From contig NZ_JALPQG010000008.1 in NCBI RefSeq assembly GCF_023195695.1, positions 62,001 to 126,000 of the forward strand: a stretch of DNA of 64,000 bases. The letters are read 5' to 3'. A program made the translations under genes and the position numbers. How positions within the stretch are numbered: position 1 is the stretch's first letter; every line of letters begins with the position of its first letter. Under the pieces are notes generated by a model. The model was not told where the DNA came from, did not search any database, and saw only the letters and a list, made by a program, of their open reading frames with translations. Below are positions 61,792-64,000 of this stretch, piece by piece. This DNA is from Aliiroseovarius sp. S1339 (lineage in GTDB: Bacteria; Pseudomonadota; Alphaproteobacteria; Rhodobacterales; Rhodobacteraceae).

Positions 61792-62685
61792 TTAGCCTTG
61801 GCGATTCTTCCGATGCTCAACCAATTCCTCAACCACAAAGTCGCGGAACGCTTCGATCCGTTTAGAGGACCGTAGCTCTTCGGGATAGGCGAGGAAAACA
61901 GGGATTTTCTTGCTTTCGACGCTGGGGAACACACGCTGTAGCTGCGGTATGTCTTGTGTGACGTAATCCGGCAGCATACCGATCCCAAGATTGTGCAAGA
62001 CAGCTTGAAGCACGCCGAAATAGTTATTCACGGTCAGCAGAGACTTCACGTCGTGTGTCAGCAGGTCGCGCGCCAGGTCTGCACCCGCCCTGACTTGAGC
62101 AGACGAGGTGTTTTGGCAAATCAGCCGATGTTCGGACAGATCATCGAGTGTTTCGGGGGTGCCGTTCTTTTCCAGATAGGCAGGCGTTGCATAAAGGCGC
62201 ATATGCACGTCCATCAGGCGCTTGCGGATCAGGTCGGCCTGGCTGGGCTCTTTCATGCGGATCGCGACGTCGGCTTCGCGCATCGGCAGGTCAAGCACAT
62301 GCTCTTCCAGCATCAGGTCGATCTTCAGGTCGGGATATTTCTCGTAAAGCTTGGGCAGGCGCGGGGCCAACCACAGCGAGCCGAAGGCGGTGGTGGTGGT
62401 AACGCGCAATTCGCCGAACACTTCTTCTTTGCTATCACGGATGCGCGCGACGGCGGCTTCGATCCGCTGATTGATCGATCGCGAGGCATCAAATAGCAAC
62501 TCACCTTGTTCGGTGAGAATCAGTCCGCGAGCGTGGCGGTGGAAAAGCGTGGCATTCAGGCTTTCTTCCAGCGCTCGAATTTGTCGCGACACCGCAGACT
62601 GTGACAAATGCAGCGCGTCACCCGCATGGGTCAACGACCCGGCATCAGCCACGGCATGAAATATTCTGAGCTTGTCCCAATCCAT
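61792..62685 (-). CDS. LysR family transcriptional regulator, adjacent to the indolepyruvate oxidoreductase gene
   Basis: A 297-residue LysR protein starting MDWDKLRIFHAVADAGSLTHAG, with the recognition helix HLSQSAVSRQIRALEESLN. It is divergent from the large oxidoreductase gene. A perfect inverted repeat (62782-62808) lies between the two and is probably its operator. I use the ATG at 62685. Confidence 0.92.
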   Translation of the reverse strand: MDWDKLRIFHAVADAGSLTHAGDALHLSQSAVSRQIRALEESLNATLFHRHARGLILTEQGELLFDASRSINQRIEAAVARIRDSKEEVFGELRVTTTTAFGSLWLAPRLPKLYEKYPDLKIDLMLEEHVLDLPMREADVAIRMKEPSQADLIRKRLMDVHMRLYATPAYLEKNGTPETLDDLSEHRLICQNTSSAQVRAGADLARDLLTHDVKSLLTVNNYFGVLQAVLHNLGIGMLPDYVTQDIPQLQRVFPSVESKKIPVFLAYPEELRSSKRIEAFRDFVVEELVEHRKNRQG

Positions 62686-62781
62686 GGCGAAAGAACCAGT
62701 ATTTGTTAGCGCATAAAACTTGCACAGTGTTATCATCAGAACAGTGATGAGTGCCAGCACGGATTGTGATGTGAAATGATT

Positions 62782-62808
62782 TGATAGGTCATAGGTTTTG
62801 ACCTATCA
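62782..62808. promoter_or_regulatory. Perfect 10-base inverted repeat upstream of the indolepyruvate oxidoreductase gene
   Basis: TGATAGGTCA-N7-TGACCTATCA, with its right end 45 bases before the ATG. A TTGACC sits inside its right arm, so binding could block RNA polymerase. As RNA it would also form a stable stem. Confidence 0.65.
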
Positions 62809-62852
62809 TTCTCTCAATCCAGTTATCACTCTAACGTATTGGGAGGTGCGTC

Positions 62853-64000
62853 ATGGGCAAGCCAGACATCACTCTGAACGACCGATTTGATCTGACCAAG
62901 CAGCAGGTGCTGTTGAATGGCACGCAAGCCTTGGTGCGCCTGATGCTGATGCAGAAGGAACGCGACCGGGCGGCCGGACTGAACACGGCGGGGTATGTCA
63001 CGGGGTATCGTGGCTCGCCCCTGGGGGCTGTGGATCTTTGGATGGGGCGTTCCAAAAAGGTGTTGGAACCCAACGACATCAAATTCCATCCCGGTCTGAA
63101 TGAAGATCTGGCCGCGACCGCGCTGTGGGGCAGCCAGCAGGCTGAACTGCGCGGCGAGGGCACGCATGATGGCGTGTTTGGCCTGTGGTATGGCAAGGGG
63201 CCGGGCGTGGACCGCACCGGTGACGTGATGCGCCATGCCAATATGGCCGGCACCAGCCCGCATGGTGGCGTGCTGATGGCGATGGGCGATGATCACACCG
63301 GCGAAAGCTCGACCGTGTTGCACCAGTCTGACTGGGCGATGGTGGATGCCTATATCCCGGTTCTCAGCCCGGCGGGTGTGCAGGAAATTTTGGATTACGG
63401 CATCTATGGTTATGGCCTCAGCCGTTTTGCGGGCGTTTGGGCGGGTCTGAAGGTAATGAAAGACACGGTCGAGGCGACCTCGGTCGTCGATGGCGATCCA
63501 AACCGGATGCAGCTTGTCACACCTGATTTCGACATGCCGGATGGCGGGTTGAACATTCGTTTGGCTGACCAGCCGGTGCCGCAAGAAGCGCGGATGATCG
63601 ACTATAAACGCTTCGCCGCCGAGGCTTATGCCCGCGCCAACCGGATTGACCAGCGCAAGTGGGGCAAACCCGGGGCCAAGATTGGGTTCGTGGCGGCTGG
63701 CAAGAACTGGCTGGATCTCGTGCATGCGATGGGCCTTCTGGGCATCGACGAAGCCGAGGCCGAACGCCTGGGCCTGACCACCTACAAGGTCGGCCAAACC
63801 TTCCCGCTGGATATGGAAAGCTTCCACGAATGGGCCGAGGGGCTGGACCTGATCGTGGTGGTCGAAGAAAAGCGCAAGCTGATGGAAGTGCAGATCAAGG
63901 AAGCGATCTTTGACGACCGCGACGGTCGGCGCGTCTATGGCTGGCACAAGGGCGACACGTGGGAAAACGGCCGCCGGTTGGAGCTTTTCCCGACCCGCTA
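62853..64000 (+). CDS. Indolepyruvate ferredoxin oxidoreductase, fused type (5' part)
   Basis: The frame from the ATG at 62853 (GGGAGGT upstream) stays open to the right edge for 382 codons. It begins MGKPDITLNDRFDLTKQQVL and has GTQALVRLMLMQKERDRAAG, TAGYVTGYRGSPLGAVDLWM and FHPGLNEDLAATALWGSQQ, the N-terminal TPP-side domain of the fused indolepyruvate/2-oxoacid ferredoxin oxidoreductases, about 1,100 residues in full. It oxidises aromatic 2-oxo acids, passing electrons to ferredoxin. The gene has no stop in the window. Confidence 0.9.
   Translation, partial: MGKPDITLNDRFDLTKQQVLLNGTQALVRLMLMQKERDRAAGLNTAGYVTGYRGSPLGAVDLWMGRSKKVLEPNDIKFHPGLNEDLAATALWGSQQAELRGEGTHDGVFGLWYGKGPGVDRTGDVMRHANMAGTSPHGGVLMAMGDDHTGESSTVLHQSDWAMVDAYIPVLSPAGVQEILDYGIYGYGLSRFAGVWAGLKVMKDTVEATSVVDGDPNRMQLVTPDFDMPDGGLNIRLADQPVPQEARMIDYKRFAAEAYARANRIDQRKWGKPGAKIGFVAAGKNWLDLVHAMGLLGIDEAEAERLGLTTYKVGQTFPLDMESFHEWAEGLDLIVVVEEKRKLMEVQIKEAIFDDRDGRRVYGWHKGDTWENGRRLELFPTR

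Noticed and set aside
62697-62720. Another AGCGC operator near the LysR start (TTGTTAGCGCATAAAA)
   Set aside because: It shares only about 11 of 16 positions with the CceR-like pattern and lacks symmetry in the outer arms.
62826-63947. Minus-strand frame of 373 codons near the right edge
   Set aside because: It is antisense to the indolepyruvate oxidoreductase gene, which is well supported on the plus strand.
1-64000. tRNA, rRNA, tmRNA, RNase P or CRISPR array
   Set aside because: Intergenic regions were read on both strands; none showed tRNA arms with CCA-type ends, rRNA motifs or regularly spaced direct repeats.

Overview
The window looks like one chromosomal segment of an alphaproteobacterium of the order Rhodobacterales (Roseobacter/Rhodobacter group). 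The evidence is high GC, gene content (cytochrome c maturation genes, TRAP dicarboxylate transport, valine catabolism, an APS-type assimilatory sulfur operon, DUF934/DUF2849, two gap genes next to tkt, a fused indolepyruvate oxidoreductase) and local gene order. It is mostly core metabolism and regulation. No rRNA, tRNA, CRISPR array, phage, transposase or insertion sequence was seen.

Layout. 1-4.2 kb: end of secF, a TauE-type exporter, an Mth938-like gene and ccmABCDG. 4.2-9.2 kb: a candidate 29-residue membrane peptide, acnA, a secreted DUF1223 protein and a lipid A type acyltransferase. 9.2-17.8 kb: an orphan fliG, a small secreted peptide gene, purB, dnaB, pyrE, pyrC, a Rhodobacterales protein often called PAPS reductase and a glycosyltransferase. 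18.1-25 kb: a candidate 27-residue basic peptide with its own terminator, xdhC, a TRIC channel, a LysR/methyltransferase pair, infC with an ATA start, an Ala-rich 11-residue-repeat protein, an HExxH secreted protein and fpr. 25-28.8 kb: DUF2849-cysI-cysH-DUF934, divergent from an Lrp regulator.

28.8-37.5 kb: a P450, dctBD-like and dctPQM genes, DUF2892 and a Crp/Fnr regulator. 37.5-45.1 kb: valine degradation (mmsB, hydrolase, acyl-CoA dehydrogenase, mmsA) with a YbdK ligase and a LysR gene. 45.2-49.2 kb: CBS protein, coaD, AraC regulator, metallo-beta-lactamase-fold protein and DUF1772. 49.2-56.2 kb: two gap genes with a 47-codon gene between them, DUF808, a MarR/membrane-protein pair and tkt. 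56.4-64 kb: a coiled-coil gene with zapA, an MliC-like inhibitor, bolA-membrane protein-grx4, purL, a LysR regulator and the start of a large indolepyruvate ferredoxin oxidoreductase gene that runs off the window.

The strongest unusual signals are regulatory. The DctD-like regulator lacks the GAFTGA loop and P-loop lysine, yet two DctD-type boxes and a sigma-70-like promoter precede dctP. LacI/CceR-like operators lie upstream of both gap genes, whose cofactor residues differ. Several perfect inverted repeats sit beside their likely regulator genes. Two very short ORFs carry their own ribosome-binding sites. All functional calls rest on reading translated sequence and motifs by eye; no database search was run.
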